Shown here one piece after another: positions 23,479-32,083 of a DNA stretch of 64,000 nt (positions within the stretch are counted from its first letter, which is position 1; the number at the start of each line of letters is the position of its first letter). Below the pieces are notes generated by a model. It did not search any database and had not been told where the DNA came from. It saw nothing but the letters and a program-made list of their open reading frames with translations. Position numbers and translations under genes: made by a program. The stretch comes from Xanthomonas bromi. GTDB taxonomy: Bacteria; Pseudomonadota; Gammaproteobacteria; Xanthomonadales; Xanthomonadaceae. The stretch is from the NCBI RefSeq assembly GCF_900092025.1, contig NZ_FLTX01000005.1, forward strand, positions 112,900 to 176,899, read 5' to 3'.

Positions 23479-24714
23479 ATGAGTCGTCGTGTTGTCGTTA
23501 CCGGCATGGGCATGGTGTCGCCGCTGGGCAATGATCTGGCCAGCAGCTGGGATGGAATCGTCCACGGCCGCTCAGGTATTGGTCCGACCACGCACATCGA
23601 TGCCTCGCAGTTCACCACCAGGATCGCCGGCGAGATCAAGAATTTCGACCCCACGCTTTTTGTGTCCGCCAAGGACGTCAAGAAGATGGATTCGTTCATC
23701 CACTACGGTGTCGGCGCCTCGTTCATGGCGTTGGACGATTCAGGGCTGGAGATCGACGAAAGCAATGCCGAACGCATCGGTGCCATTCTCGGCTCCGGCA
23801 TCGGCGGGCTGTTCGGCATTGAAGAGCAGACCATCAAATTTCATGAGGGCGGCGTGCGCAAGATTTCGCCGTTCTATGTGCCCAGCACCATCATCAACAT
23901 GCTGCCCGGCCAGGTGAGCCTGATCAAAGGCCTGAAGGGCCCGACGTTCTCGGCGGTATCGGCCTGCGCCACCTCCAATCATTCGATCGGCACCGCGATG
24001 CGCATGATCCAGCACGGCGACGCCGACGTGATGCTGGCCGGCGGTGCCGAGCGTGGATCCTCGCCGGGTTCGGTGGGTGGCTTCTGCGCGATGAAGGCGA
24101 TGTCCACCCGCAACGACGACCCGACCGGCGCGTCGCGGCCGTGGGACAAGCAGCGCGATGGCTTCGTGTTGGGCGACGGCGCCGGCGTGCTGGTGCTGGA
24201 AGAGTACGAACACGCCAAGGCGCGTGGTGCGCGCATCTATGCAGAACTGGTCGGCTTCGGCGCCAGTTCCGATGCGTTCCACATGACCGCCCCGAGCGAA
24301 GACGGCGAAGGGGCCGCGCGCAGCATGGTGGCGGCGATGCGCGATGCCAAGCTCAACCCCGAGCAGATCGGTTATCTCAATGCGCACGGCACCTCCACAC
24401 CGCTGGGCGATCTGGCCGAGACGATGGCCATGAAGCGCGCGTTGGGCGATCACGCCTACAAGACCATGGTGAGCTCGACCAAGTCGATGACCGGCCATCT
24501 GCTCGGCGCGGCCGGTGGCGTGGAAGCGATTTTTTCGGTGATGGCGCTGCATACCGGCATCATTCCGCCGACCATCAATCTGGAAGAGCCCAGCGAAGGC
24601 TGCGACCTGGATTACGTGCCGAACGTGGCACGCGAGGTACAGGTGGATGCGGTGATGTCCAACGGCTTCGGCTTTGGCGGCACCAACGGCACGCTGGTGT
24701 TCAAGCGCGTCTGA
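23479..24714 (+). CDS. fabF: Beta-ketoacyl-ACP synthase II
   Basis: The chain-elongating condensing enzyme is 411 residues long. The start is the ATG at 23479 (MSRRVVVTGMGMVSPLGNDL), with a strong GAGGAG ribosome site. The catalytic triad is Cys163 in VSACATSNHSIG, His303 in NAHGTSTPLGD and His340 in MTGHLLGAAGG. It ends NGFGFGGTNGTLVFKRV. It follows acpP as in E. coli, but the acpP terminator lies between them, so a promoter near 23430 is expected. Confidence 0.97.
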   Translation: MSRRVVVTGMGMVSPLGNDLASSWDGIVHGRSGIGPTTHIDASQFTTRIAGEIKNFDPTLFVSAKDVKKMDSFIHYGVGASFMALDDSGLEIDESNAERIGAILGSGIGGLFGIEEQTIKFHEGGVRKISPFYVPSTIINMLPGQVSLIKGLKGPTFSAVSACATSNHSIGTAMRMIQHGDADVMLAGGAERGSSPGSVGGFCAMKAMSTRNDDPTGASRPWDKQRDGFVLGDGAGVLVLEEYEHAKARGARIYAELVGFGASSDAFHMTAPSEDGEGAARSMVAAMRDAKLNPEQIGYLNAHGTSTPLGDLAETMAMKRALGDHAYKTMVSSTKSMTGHLLGAAGGVEAIFSVMALHTGIIPPTINLEEPSEGCDLDYVPNVAREVQVDAVMSNGFGFGGTNGTLVFKRV

Positions 24715-24888
24715 TTCGGTATACCGGTCGCGTTGCCGGCATCTGCGCGCGATCCGTGGGGCTGCCGCATGCGCTGCGTGCGTGTGGGCCGGTGATGTGC
24801 AATCCTGCTATCAATCGTTGATCCACTCATCGCGCACGCGGCGTCTATCGCCGCGGCGCGCGTCTGCACCTTACGCCACGCCGGACCG

Positions 24889-26244
24889 ATGACGCTTACC
24901 CGATCACTGCACGCGGACATCGACCTGCTGGCGCTGCATCGGCTGTCGCCGCAACGCTATCCTGCCCTGCTCGAGTCCACCGCTTCCGGCACCGAACACG
25001 GTCGTTGGGACGTGCTGCTGCTGGCAGAGGGCGCATGCCTGCGGCTGGATCCGGATGGCTGCACGCGCGATGGCGAGGGGCAACTGCTGGAAGGCGATTT
25101 TCTGGCGGCGCTGGATGCCGCCTGGCAAGCCGAGCGGGTGCCGCACGCGCCTGCAAGCCCATGGCCGTTTCGCGGCGGTTGGGCGCTGCTGCTGGATTAC
25201 GAACTGGCCGCGCAGGTCGAACCGATTCTGCAGTTGCCTATGCGCACCGATGGCTTGCCCGCCGCGTTGGCGTTGCGCGCGCCGGCAGCGGTGCTGCGCG
25301 ATCGCGTGCAAGGGCGCTGCGTGGCGCTGGCCGAGCCCGGCCGCGGGGATCTGTTGCAGCAGATCGTCGAAGACATCGCTGCCTGCGCCGCGCTGCCGCC
25401 GCTGCCTGAGTGGATCGGGCCGTTCGCGATCGAAGAGGATGCGCCCCACAGCTTCACCGCTGCGGTGGAACGCGTGCTCGATTACCTGCGTGCCGGCGAT
25501 GTGTTCCAGGCCAATATCTCGCGTGCCTGGCATGCGGCATTCGCTACGGCGGTCGACCCGGCGGCGCTGCATGCGCGTCTGCGCGCGGCCAACCCGGCGC
25601 CATTCGCCGGACTGTTCGTTGCGGCCGGGCGTGCGGTGGCCAGTTCCTCCCCCGAGCGGCTGGTGTCGGTCCAAGGCGATGCGGTGCAGACGCGCCCGAT
25701 CGCTGGCACCCGGGCGCGGTTTGCCGGCGACGACGATGCCGCGCGCATCCGCGAGCTGGTCGGGCATCCCAAGGAGCGCGCCGAGCACGTGATGCTGATC
25801 GATCTGGAGCGCAACGACCTGGGCCGGATCTGCGCGCCCGGGACGGTGGAGGTGGACGAATTGATGTGCGTGGAAAGCTACGCGCACGTGCACCACATCG
25901 TCAGCAACGTGCGTGGGCGCCTGCGCGCCGGGGTGACGCCGGGCGAGGTGATTGCCGCAGTGTTTCCCGGCGGCACCATTACCGGCTGCCCGAAGGTGCG
26001 TTGCATGCAGATCATCGCCGAGCTCGAACAGACCGCGCGCGGCGCCTACACCGGTGCATTCGGCTGGCTCAATCGCGATGGCGACATGGATCTGAATATC
26101 CTGATCCGCACTGCCGAGGTGGCCGGCAACCAGATACGCTTCCGCACCGGTGCCGGGATCGTGGTGGACTCGGACCCGCAACGCGAGCTGGACGAAACCC
26201 GCGCCAAGGCGCGTGGCGTGCTGCGTGCGATCGAGCAGACATGA
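24889..26244 (+). CDS. pabB: Aminodeoxychorismate synthase component I
   Basis: The 451-residue chorismate-binding enzyme makes 4-amino-4-deoxychorismate for folate, with a glutaminase partner encoded elsewhere. The N-terminal domain has RYPALLESTASG. The catalytic domain shows SFTAAVERVLDYLRAGDVFQ, the Mg site residues in DLERNDLGRIC, HHIVSNVRG and PGGTITGCPKVR. The key hexapeptide is PIAGTR (270-275), as in anthranilate synthase, and not PIKGTR, which supplies the catalytic lysine in E. coli PabB. It sits where E. coli has pabC, between fabF and mltG. A TrpE-like function is possible, but context and N-terminus favour PabB. Confidence 0.85.
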   Translation: MTLTRSLHADIDLLALHRLSPQRYPALLESTASGTEHGRWDVLLLAEGACLRLDPDGCTRDGEGQLLEGDFLAALDAAWQAERVPHAPASPWPFRGGWALLLDYELAAQVEPILQLPMRTDGLPAALALRAPAAVLRDRVQGRCVALAEPGRGDLLQQIVEDIAACAALPPLPEWIGPFAIEEDAPHSFTAAVERVLDYLRAGDVFQANISRAWHAAFATAVDPAALHARLRAANPAPFAGLFVAAGRAVASSSPERLVSVQGDAVQTRPIAGTRARFAGDDDAARIRELVGHPKERAEHVMLIDLERNDLGRICAPGTVEVDELMCVESYAHVHHIVSNVRGRLRAGVTPGEVIAAVFPGGTITGCPKVRCMQIIAELEQTARGAYTGAFGWLNRDGDMDLNILIRTAEVAGNQIRFRTGAGIVVDSDPQRELDETRAKARGVLRAIEQT

Positions 26245-26304
26245 GCGCTTCAACGGGACATCACCGGCGCGCGCTATCCTGCGCGACGCTGGGACAATGA
26301 CGAG

Positions 26305-27378
26305 GTGGGTGTGGCGGTGACTGGCAAACGCGGATGTCTGGCCGTGCTGGGCACGGCATTGCTGCTCGCAGCGCTGCTGGCGATTGCTGCCGTGGTGGCG
26401 TGGCGGCATTACCTGCACTTCGCCGATACCCCCGTGTCTGCGAGCGCGCCCAGCGTGGTGATTGCGCCCGGCGATTCGCTCAAGGTGACGCTGCGAAAAC
26501 TGCGTGCAGCCGGCCTGGAGCAGGGCACGGAACTAGAATGGCAGCTGCTGGCGCGCCAGGTCGATGCGGCCGGCAAGCTCAAGGTAGGCGAGTACGCACT
26601 GGCACCGGCGCTATCGCCGCGCGAACTGCTGACGCGCATGCGCCAGGGGCGGGTGATCCAGTACCGCTTCACGATCGTGGAAGGCTGGAATTTCCGTCAG
26701 CTGCGCGCTGCACTCGCCACCGCCACGCCGCTGCAACACTCCATCGAAGCATTGGACGACGCGGCACTGATGACGCGCCTGGGATTCGCCAAGCAGCATC
26801 CGGAAGGGCGCTTCCTGCCGGAAACCTATGTGTACCAGCGTGGCGACAGCGATCTGGATGTGCTCAAGCGCGCGCACGCGGCCATGGACAAGGCCCTGGC
26901 GCAGGCCTGGGAGCAGCGCACCCCGGATCTGCCGCTCGCCTCGCCGGAGCAGGCATTGATCCTGGCCTCGATTATCGAAAAAGAAACGGCCCTGGCCTCC
27001 GAGCGGCCGCTGATCGCCGGGGTGTTCCTGCGCCGTTTGCAGATGGGCATGAAGCTGCAGACCGACCCGACCGTGATCTACGGCATCGGCAGCAGCTACG
27101 ACGGCAATATCCGTCGCCGCGACCTGACCACCGACACGCCGTACAACACCTACACGCGCACCGGCCTGACGCCGACGCCGATCGCCATGCCGGGCCGCGA
27201 GGCGTTGCTGGCGGCGGTGCGCCCGGCGCCCGGCGATGCACTTTATTTTGTTGCCGTTGGCGACGGCACCGGCGCGCACGCGTTCTCGGCGACGTTGGCC
27301 GAGCATAACGCGGCGGTGGCGCGCTATCTGCAGCGTCGCCGTTTGCCGAGCACGCCGCAGACGGAGCCCACCCCATGA
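26305..27378 (+). CDS. mltG: Endolytic murein transglycosylase
   Basis: The 357-residue protein starts at GTG 26305. One membrane helix (about 10-33, LAVLGTALLLAALLAIAAVV) anchors it in the inner membrane; the YceG domain faces the periplasm and cuts nascent glycan strands. The catalytic glutamate is Glu225 in LASIIEKETAL. Other family marks are EGWNFRQLRAAL, EGRFLPETYVY, KLQTDPTVIYGIG and NTYTRTGLTPTPIAMPG. The stop overlaps the holB start (ATGA). E. coli has tmk between mltG and holB; here there is none. Confidence 0.95.
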   Translation: MGVAVTGKRGCLAVLGTALLLAALLAIAAVVAWRHYLHFADTPVSASAPSVVIAPGDSLKVTLRKLRAAGLEQGTELEWQLLARQVDAAGKLKVGEYALAPALSPRELLTRMRQGRVIQYRFTIVEGWNFRQLRAALATATPLQHSIEALDDAALMTRLGFAKQHPEGRFLPETYVYQRGDSDLDVLKRAHAAMDKALAQAWEQRTPDLPLASPEQALILASIIEKETALASERPLIAGVFLRRLQMGMKLQTDPTVIYGIGSSYDGNIRRRDLTTDTPYNTYTRTGLTPTPIAMPGREALLAAVRPAPGDALYFVAVGDGTGAHAFSATLAEHNAAVARYLQRRRLPSTPQTEPTP

Positions 27379-28334
27379 CCGCCGCCTTTTCGCCCTGGCA
27401 GCAGCGCGCCTTCGACCAGACTGTGGCGGCGCTGGATGCCGGCCGGCTGGGGCACGGCTTGCTGATCTGCGGCCCGGAAGGCCTGGGCAAGCGCGCGGTG
27501 GCGCTGGCGTTGGCCGAGCATGTGCTGGCCAGCTCGCCGGACCCGGCGTTGGCGCAGCGCACGCGCCAGCTGATTGCCGCCGGTACCCATCCGGACCTGC
27601 AGCTGATCTCGTTCATTCCCAATCGCACCGGCGACAAGCTGCGCACGGAAATCGTCATCGAGCAGGTGCGCGAGATTTCGCAAAAGCTCTCGCTGACGCC
27701 GCAGTACGGCATTGCCCAGGTGGTGATCGTCGACCCGGCCGATGCGATCAATCGCGCTGCCTGCAACGCCTTGCTCAAGACCCTGGAAGAACCGTCCCCC
27801 GGGCGTTACCTGTGGTTGATCAGCGCACAGCCGGCACGCCTGCCGGCGACCATCCGTAGCCGTTGCCAGCGGCTGGAATTCAAACTGCCGCCTGCGCACG
27901 AAGCGCTGGCCTGGTTGCTGTCACAAGGCGTCACTGAGCACGCCGCACACGAAGCGCTGGATGCCGCACGCGGCCATCCCGGTCTGGCTGCGCAGTGGTT
28001 GCGCGAAGACGGCCTGGCGGTGCGGCGCGCGGTTGCGCAGGATCTGGAGCAGATCGCCAGCGGCCGCGCTGGCGCGGTGGATGTCGCGCAACGCTGGACC
28101 AACGACGGCCAGGCCGATCAACGCCTGCGCCACGCCGCCGATCTGGCATTGGCGCAGGCATCGGCCGGCTTGACCGATCCGTCGCGGTTGCACAAGCTGG
28201 CGACCTGGTTCGACGCCGCCAACCGCACCCGCGATTTGCTGCGCACCACCGTCCGCGCCGACCTGGCAGTGACGGAACTGCTGCTGGCCTGGCGCGAGGG
28301 AGCGCACCAGACACGTTCTAGGGGAACTCGATGA
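27375..28334 (+). CDS. holB: DNA polymerase III subunit delta'
   Basis: The 319-residue clamp-loader subunit starts MTAAFSPWQQRAFDQTVAAL. It carries the degenerate P-loop CGPEGLGKRAVALALAEH, the EIVIEQVREISQKLSLTPQY segment and the SRC-type motif ATIRSRCQRLEF. The second half is helical. The start overlaps mltG by 4 bp and the stop overlaps pilZ by 4 bp, so the three are tightly coupled. Like other delta' subunits it lacks the zinc cysteine set seen in dnaX, as far as I can see. Confidence 0.95.
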   Translation: MTAAFSPWQQRAFDQTVAALDAGRLGHGLLICGPEGLGKRAVALALAEHVLASSPDPALAQRTRQLIAAGTHPDLQLISFIPNRTGDKLRTEIVIEQVREISQKLSLTPQYGIAQVVIVDPADAINRAACNALLKTLEEPSPGRYLWLISAQPARLPATIRSRCQRLEFKLPPAHEALAWLLSQGVTEHAAHEALDAARGHPGLAAQWLREDGLAVRRAVAQDLEQIASGRAGAVDVAQRWTNDGQADQRLRHAADLALAQASAGLTDPSRLHKLATWFDAANRTRDLLRTTVRADLAVTELLLAWREGAHQTRSRGTR

Positions 28335-28684
28335 GTGCAATGAATGCACGCCAAGGCATTTTGTCGCTGGCGTTGAAAGACAAGCCAGCGCTCTACAGCG
28401 CGTACATGCCGTTCGTGAAAGGTGGTGGCATCTTCGTGCCTACCCCCAAACGCTACATGCTGGGCGATGAAGTCTTCCTGCTGCTGACCCTGCCGGACTC
28501 CAGCGAGCGCCTGCCGGTCGCCGGCAAGGTCATCTGGACCACACCTGCCGGCGCCCAGGGCAACCGTGCCGCCGGCATCGGCGTGCAGTTCCCGGACGGC
28601 CCGGAAGGCGAGGCGGTGCGCAACAAGATTGAGACGCTGCTGGCGGGGCTGACCACCTCGGACAAGCCGACGCATACGATGTAA
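28331..28684 (+). CDS. pilZ: PilZ domain type IV pilus protein
   Basis: The 117-residue protein starts MSAMNARQGILSLALKDKPA and carries the PilZ core GGGIFVPTPKRYMLGDEVFL and ERLPVAGKVIWTTPAGAQGN. The c-di-GMP-binding RxxxR motif is missing at the N-terminus, as in the founding type IV pilus PilZ proteins. In X. citri the equivalent protein is reported to bind the pilus ATPase PilB and the EAL protein FimX instead of binding c-di-GMP. The start overlaps holB by 4 bp, the conserved holB-pilZ arrangement. Confidence 0.95.
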   Translation: MSAMNARQGILSLALKDKPALYSAYMPFVKGGGIFVPTPKRYMLGDEVFLLLTLPDSSERLPVAGKVIWTTPAGAQGNRAAGIGVQFPDGPEGEAVRNKIETLLAGLTTSDKPTHTM

Positions 28685-28802
28685 AGCTGCGGTGCTACGG
28701 CGGGTAGTGAGTGAGGCGCAAGGCCGAGTCACGATGCTGTCGCATCAGATCGAGGCGATGAACCTGCGGTTGCGCGGGGTGGCGGGGCCGGGTAAACAAT
28801 TG

Positions 28803-28830
28803 TTGACGGCCGCCGCGGCTGCCCTATAAT
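28803..28830 (+). promoter_or_regulatory. Sigma-70 promoter of tRNA-Val
   Basis: The -35 hexamer TTGACG (28803-28808) and -10 hexamer TATAAT (28825-28830) are separated by 16 bp. The -10 is a perfect consensus. Transcription should start near 28837, about 10 nt before the tRNA. Confidence 0.9.
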
Positions 28831-28847
28831 GTGCGGCTCGCGTCACC

Positions 28848-28922
28848 GGGCGGTTAGCTCAGCGGTAGAGCATTGCCTTCACACGGCAAGGGTCACAGGT
28901 TCGAACCCTGTACCGCCCACCA
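28848..28922 (+). tRNA. tRNA-Val (CAC)
   Basis: GGGCGGT (28848-28854) pairs with ACCGCCC (28912-28918), followed by A and an encoded CCA. The anticodon loop TTCACAC between TTGCC and GGCAA gives anticodon CAC. The T-arm is CAGG-TTCGAA-CCTG. Strong promoter upstream and terminator downstream. Confidence 0.97.
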
Positions 28923-28941
28923 TGATTTCAACGTGTAGCAG

Positions 28942-28966
28942 AAAAGCCGGCGAAAGCCGGTTTTTT
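28942..28966 (+). terminator. Intrinsic terminator of tRNA-Val
   Basis: AAAAGCCGGC (28942-28951), a GAAA tetraloop and GCCGGTTTTT (28956-28965) pair, with one G-T pair, and end in a T-run. It ends transcription 20 nt after the tRNA and just before the HEPN-like gene. Confidence 0.88.
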
Positions 28967-29002
28967 CGTAGTTGCAGGGCAGCAACCGCAGGGTTTGGTG
29001 AT

Positions 29003-29569
29003 ATGACTGCGCGGCAGTCCCCTTTCGATGCAGCGATACAGGCGGTTACCGCCACCAACGCGGCGATATGGTATGCGATCGCTGGCGTCCGTTGCATGAG
29101 GAAGGCTCGAGACGCAGGAATCCCCTTTGAGCTGATGAGTGATGGCGACAACGTTGCGACCGAGCCATTTCCCGGTCTTGGCGTGAACTGCACCTTCAAG
29201 GTCTACGCGGAACAGGTGCGCAAGCGTGTGCAGGAAGTCGTTCGATATACCGCGCGGCAAGCAATCGTCGAAATCTCTGATGCCCTGTGGAGGGATGCGT
29301 CGGCATCAGACCTCAAGCTGAGCCATGAAAATGCGCCCGCCGTTGTCTTGCTGCGCGCCTTGCGTAACGCGTATTCCCATCGCAGAGATGACCGGGCTTT
29401 CGGTAATGCAAAGCTGCCGCTTCGGTGGCGACAGCTGGATCTTGTTCCTGGAATGCGGGGTCTAACAGTCAGCGAGACGATATTTCTTGATGAGCAACTC
29501 TGGCTCATTAACGAGGTGATCTATCTACTCGATCCCGGCAGCGCCTTGACGACACAGGTTCAGCGTTGA
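29003..29569 (+). CDS. Orphan protein with HEPN-like Rx4H motif
   Basis: The 188-residue protein starts at the ATG at 29003 (MTARQSPFDAAIQAVTATNA); the frame is open further upstream only because it reads through tRNA-Val. The protein is mainly helical. It carries LLRALRNAYSHRRDD, in which Arg121-Asn122 and His126 match the R-N-x3-H active-site motif of HEPN ribonuclease-type domains. There is no signal peptide or membrane segment. The coding sequence is noticeably lower in GC than its neighbours, and the gene lies directly behind a tRNA, both signs of possible transfer. No partner gene such as a nucleotidyltransferase antitoxin is adjacent. The HEPN call rests on the motif and helical pattern alone. 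Confidence 0.55.
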   Translation: MTARQSPFDAAIQAVTATNAAIWYAIAGVRCMRKARDAGIPFELMSDGDNVATEPFPGLGVNCTFKVYAEQVRKRVQEVVRYTARQAIVEISDALWRDASASDLKLSHENAPAVVLLRALRNAYSHRRDDRAFGNAKLPLRWRQLDLVPGMRGLTVSETIFLDEQLWLINEVIYLLDPGSALTTQVQR

Positions 29570-29774
29570 ACTGGGCGCTGCGCGGCTTGCCGGGTCTATC
29601 GATGGCGCCAGCGACTAACTCCCAGGCTGATAGCACCATACCTAACCGAGAGTGGTGCCCGGCACGATTTGCGACAGACGGTGCGCATAAGCACTTTTCG
29701 CTAGGGCCAGTGCCTTGCGAGCCCGATAGCGAATTGCCATCCTGCAAGGCCTCCCGTTTCGAGATGGAGTGGCG

Positions 29775-30101
29775 ATGAACACGCTACTGGGAAGTGTGCT
29801 GGTTGCGACGCTGCTGCTCGCCGGGTGTGCCCGCGACGCGGGTGAGCAGTACGTGGGCAAGTGGGTCAACGTGAAGTCGGAAAACAACGTGCTGAGCATC
29901 GAGCATAATGGTGAGAGTTTCATCATTCGCGACACCCGGCCGGAGCTGTCCGGCAACGGCGTCAAGACCCGCAATCATCCTGCGCTGCTGACCAAGGGCG
30001 TGCTGCAGGTGTCCAACGGGGTTGGTACGGTCAACTACGCGATCGATGAGGCGACCGGCAAGCTGAGTACAGGCGATACCGAATACACGCGGGTCAAGTG
30101 A
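29775..30101 (+). CDS. Small putative lipoprotein
   Basis: The 108-residue protein starts at the ATG at 29775, with GGAG 5 nt upstream; a GTG two codons earlier is less likely. The signal VLVATLLLAGCARD has a clear lipobox (LAGC), so it is exported and lipidated. The mature part (GEQYVGKWVNVKSENNVLSI, ATGKLSTGDTEYTRVK) resembles a small beta-sandwich or lipocalin-like stress lipoprotein. No family can be named. It precedes the convergent prpR by 235 bp without an obvious terminator. Confidence 0.75.
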   Translation: MNTLLGSVLVATLLLAGCARDAGEQYVGKWVNVKSENNVLSIEHNGESFIIRDTRPELSGNGVKTRNHPALLTKGVLQVSNGVGTVNYAIDEATGKLSTGDTEYTRVK

Positions 30102-30336
30102 CTGCGAGACGCTCGGTCAACGCGCGTGCGAGGGCGTTGGCGGCATTGCGGTTGACGAGGTGAGCATTGCACGAAAGTGCGATGTGCTGTGTGGATTGCG
30201 GCGCACGCCGCTATGAGCGCGGACCGTGCAATCCGTGAGCTAAGCGCGCAATGCCATGCCGTCGTCTCCCGCCTGAGCGTGGAAGGATGAGAATGCACGC
30301 GTCGTCTGGTCTGTAATGCAAATCCGCGCTTGTGTC

Positions 30337-31938
30337 CTATGCGCGCGATGCCAGTGCTTGCGTATGCATCCAACGCCACAGCGTCGTGCGCGATACGCCG
30401 AGTGCTTGCGCGGCAAGCGTGCGATTGCCGTTGGCATGCTCGAGCGCCGCGCGGACCGCGGTGGCGGTGAGCTGCAAGCGAGAGGTCGCCAGGTCGGAGT
30501 GCTCACCCATTGCGTCGCGGTGGCCGAGCGGTGCATCGAATAATTCAGGCGCCCAGCGTTCGAGTTGTTCCAGGCTGACACTGTCGTGCGGTTGGGCTTT
30601 CCAGTGAATGCACAGGCGTTCGACCAGGTTGCGTAGCTCGCGCACGTTGCCTGGCCAGGTGTGTTGTTGCAGGCGTTGCGCTGCAGCTGGCGACAACGGC
30701 GATGCGCTATTGCCGAGTTGCTGGAAATAATGCGCAAGCAACACCGCAATGTCGTTGCGGCGATTGCGCAAGGGCGGCAAGGCGATGCGGAGTGCGGCAA
30801 GGCGATAGAACAGGTCGCGGCGGAAGCGGCCTTGTTCGACCAACTGCTGCAGGTCCTGCAGGCTGGCGGCGATCACGCGCACGTCGACTGCAACGGGCAC
30901 GGTTGCGCCAACGCGCAGTACTTCGCGTTCTTCCAAAACGCGCAATAGTCGCGTCTGCAGTGGGATCGGCAACTCGCCGATTTCGTCGAGAAATAACGTG
31001 CCGTCCTGCGCGGCTTCGATCAGGCCGGTGTGGCCACCGCGGCGTGCGCCGGTAAATGCGCCATCGCTGTAGCCGAACAATTCCGCTTCCAGCAGCGATT
31101 CGCTGATGGCGCCGCAATTGATCGCAACGAAGCGGCCGCGGCGGCGACTGCCAGCATGCAGTTGCCGTGCAACCAGTTCTTTGCCGGTGCCGGTCTCGCC
31201 GCTGATCAACACGGTGCCGGCATGTGGCGCATACAGCTGCACCAACTCGCGCACCTGCAGCATCGCGCTGTCTTCGCCCAGCAGGGCATCGGTTCGTCGT
31301 TCGCGGCGCGTGGCGGCGCGGCCAACGGCGCGGTCCGTGCTTGGCGCGGTGCCCAGCGCGATTGCCTGTTCCAGCGCCTGGCGCACCGAATCAGCCGAAT
31401 ACAGCAGCACGCCTGGCAGATCGGCCTGCTCGGCGAAATCGATCGCCATGCCGGTGCCGACGATGACCTGGATGCCGCTGGCTTGCAGGTCGGCAATGCA
31501 GTCGCGCGCATCCTCGGCGGTGACGAATCGGCGGTGTTCGATCTCCAGATCGAAGCTGTTCTGGAAGGCGCGAAACGACGGCACATCGCTGGCATGGGTG
31601 ACCACGCCGATGCGTGGCGCAATGCGACGCGCACGCGCCAGCGCTTCCATCAGATCGAAACCGGTGGCCTGAATCGGCGCCAGCGGCAGCGGAAGGCGGC
31701 TGCGCAGGAAGGCGGCATTGGAGCCGCCGGCCACCAGTACGTCGCACCGTTCGCGGCGCAGGCGCTGACCGATCAGCTCTACCGCTTCGGCAAAACCGAG
31801 GTTGATCTGCTCGATGCGCGCGCGCTGGTCGAACTCGGGGATGACATCGGCCAGCAGCCCGGTCAGGCGCGAGACGCTGACGGTCCAGATCACGGGCAAG
31901 CAGGTGTCTGCGGATTCGGAAAGCGTCGGGTTGCGCAT
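30337..31938 (-). CDS. prpR: Propionate catabolism sigma-54 activator
   Basis: The 533-residue enhancer-binding protein has an N-terminal PrpR sensor domain (about 1-200) that in relatives senses 2-methylcitrate. The sigma-54 AAA+ domain shows Walker A SGETGTGKELVA, the sigma-54 contact loop GAFTGARRGG, Walker B LFLDEIGELP and FRRDLFYRLAALRIALPPLR. It ends with a Fis-type helix-turn-helix (RTLAAQALGVSRTTLWRWMH). It is divergent from prpB, and the shared 145-bp region contains the matching operator and -24/-12 promoter. Confidence 0.94.
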   Translation of the reverse strand: MRNPTLSESADTCLPVIWTVSVSRLTGLLADVIPEFDQRARIEQINLGFAEAVELIGQRLRRERCDVLVAGGSNAAFLRSRLPLPLAPIQATGFDLMEALARARRIAPRIGVVTHASDVPSFRAFQNSFDLEIEHRRFVTAEDARDCIADLQASGIQVIVGTGMAIDFAEQADLPGVLLYSADSVRQALEQAIALGTAPSTDRAVGRAATRRERRTDALLGEDSAMLQVRELVQLYAPHAGTVLISGETGTGKELVARQLHAGSRRRGRFVAINCGAISESLLEAELFGYSDGAFTGARRGGHTGLIEAAQDGTLFLDEIGELPIPLQTRLLRVLEEREVLRVGATVPVAVDVRVIAASLQDLQQLVEQGRFRRDLFYRLAALRIALPPLRNRRNDIAVLLAHYFQQLGNSASPLSPAAAQRLQQHTWPGNVRELRNLVERLCIHWKAQPHDSVSLEQLERWAPELFDAPLGHRDAMGEHSDLATSRLQLTATAVRAALEHANGNRTLAAQALGVSRTTLWRWMHTQALASRA

Positions 31939-31977
31939 TGAACTGCTGCGTTTCAGTTGTGTTTCACACTAGGGCAA

Positions 31978-31997
31978 GTGTTGCATACTTGCAACAC
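31978..31997. promoter_or_regulatory. Palindromic operator, probable PrpR site
   Basis: GTGTTGCA-TACT-TGCAACAC is a perfect 8-bp inverted repeat. TGTTGCA/TGCAACA half sites match the type of site bound by PrpR in enterobacteria. It lies about 40 bp upstream of the sigma-54 promoter, between prpR and prpB. Confidence 0.75.
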
Positions 31998-32035
31998 ATG
32001 AGGTGGCGGGCCGTATAGGAATCAATCGCTTGCGC

Positions 32036-32052
32036 TTGGCACGGTGTTTGCG
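32036..32052 (+). promoter_or_regulatory. Sigma-54 (-24/-12) promoter of prpB
   Basis: TTGGCACG-GTGT-TTGCG matches the sigma-54 consensus, with GG at 32038-32039 and GC at 32050-32051 in the required spacing. Transcription should start near 32063, about 20 nt before the prpB ATG. Confidence 0.92.
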
Positions 32053-32083
32053 CCTACGTAGACATCCCATCCAAGGAACCGTC

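Noticed and set aside
28829..29002. Upstream extension of the HEPN-like gene
   Set aside because: The extension translates tRNA-Val and its terminator; the ATG at 29003 is the sensible start.
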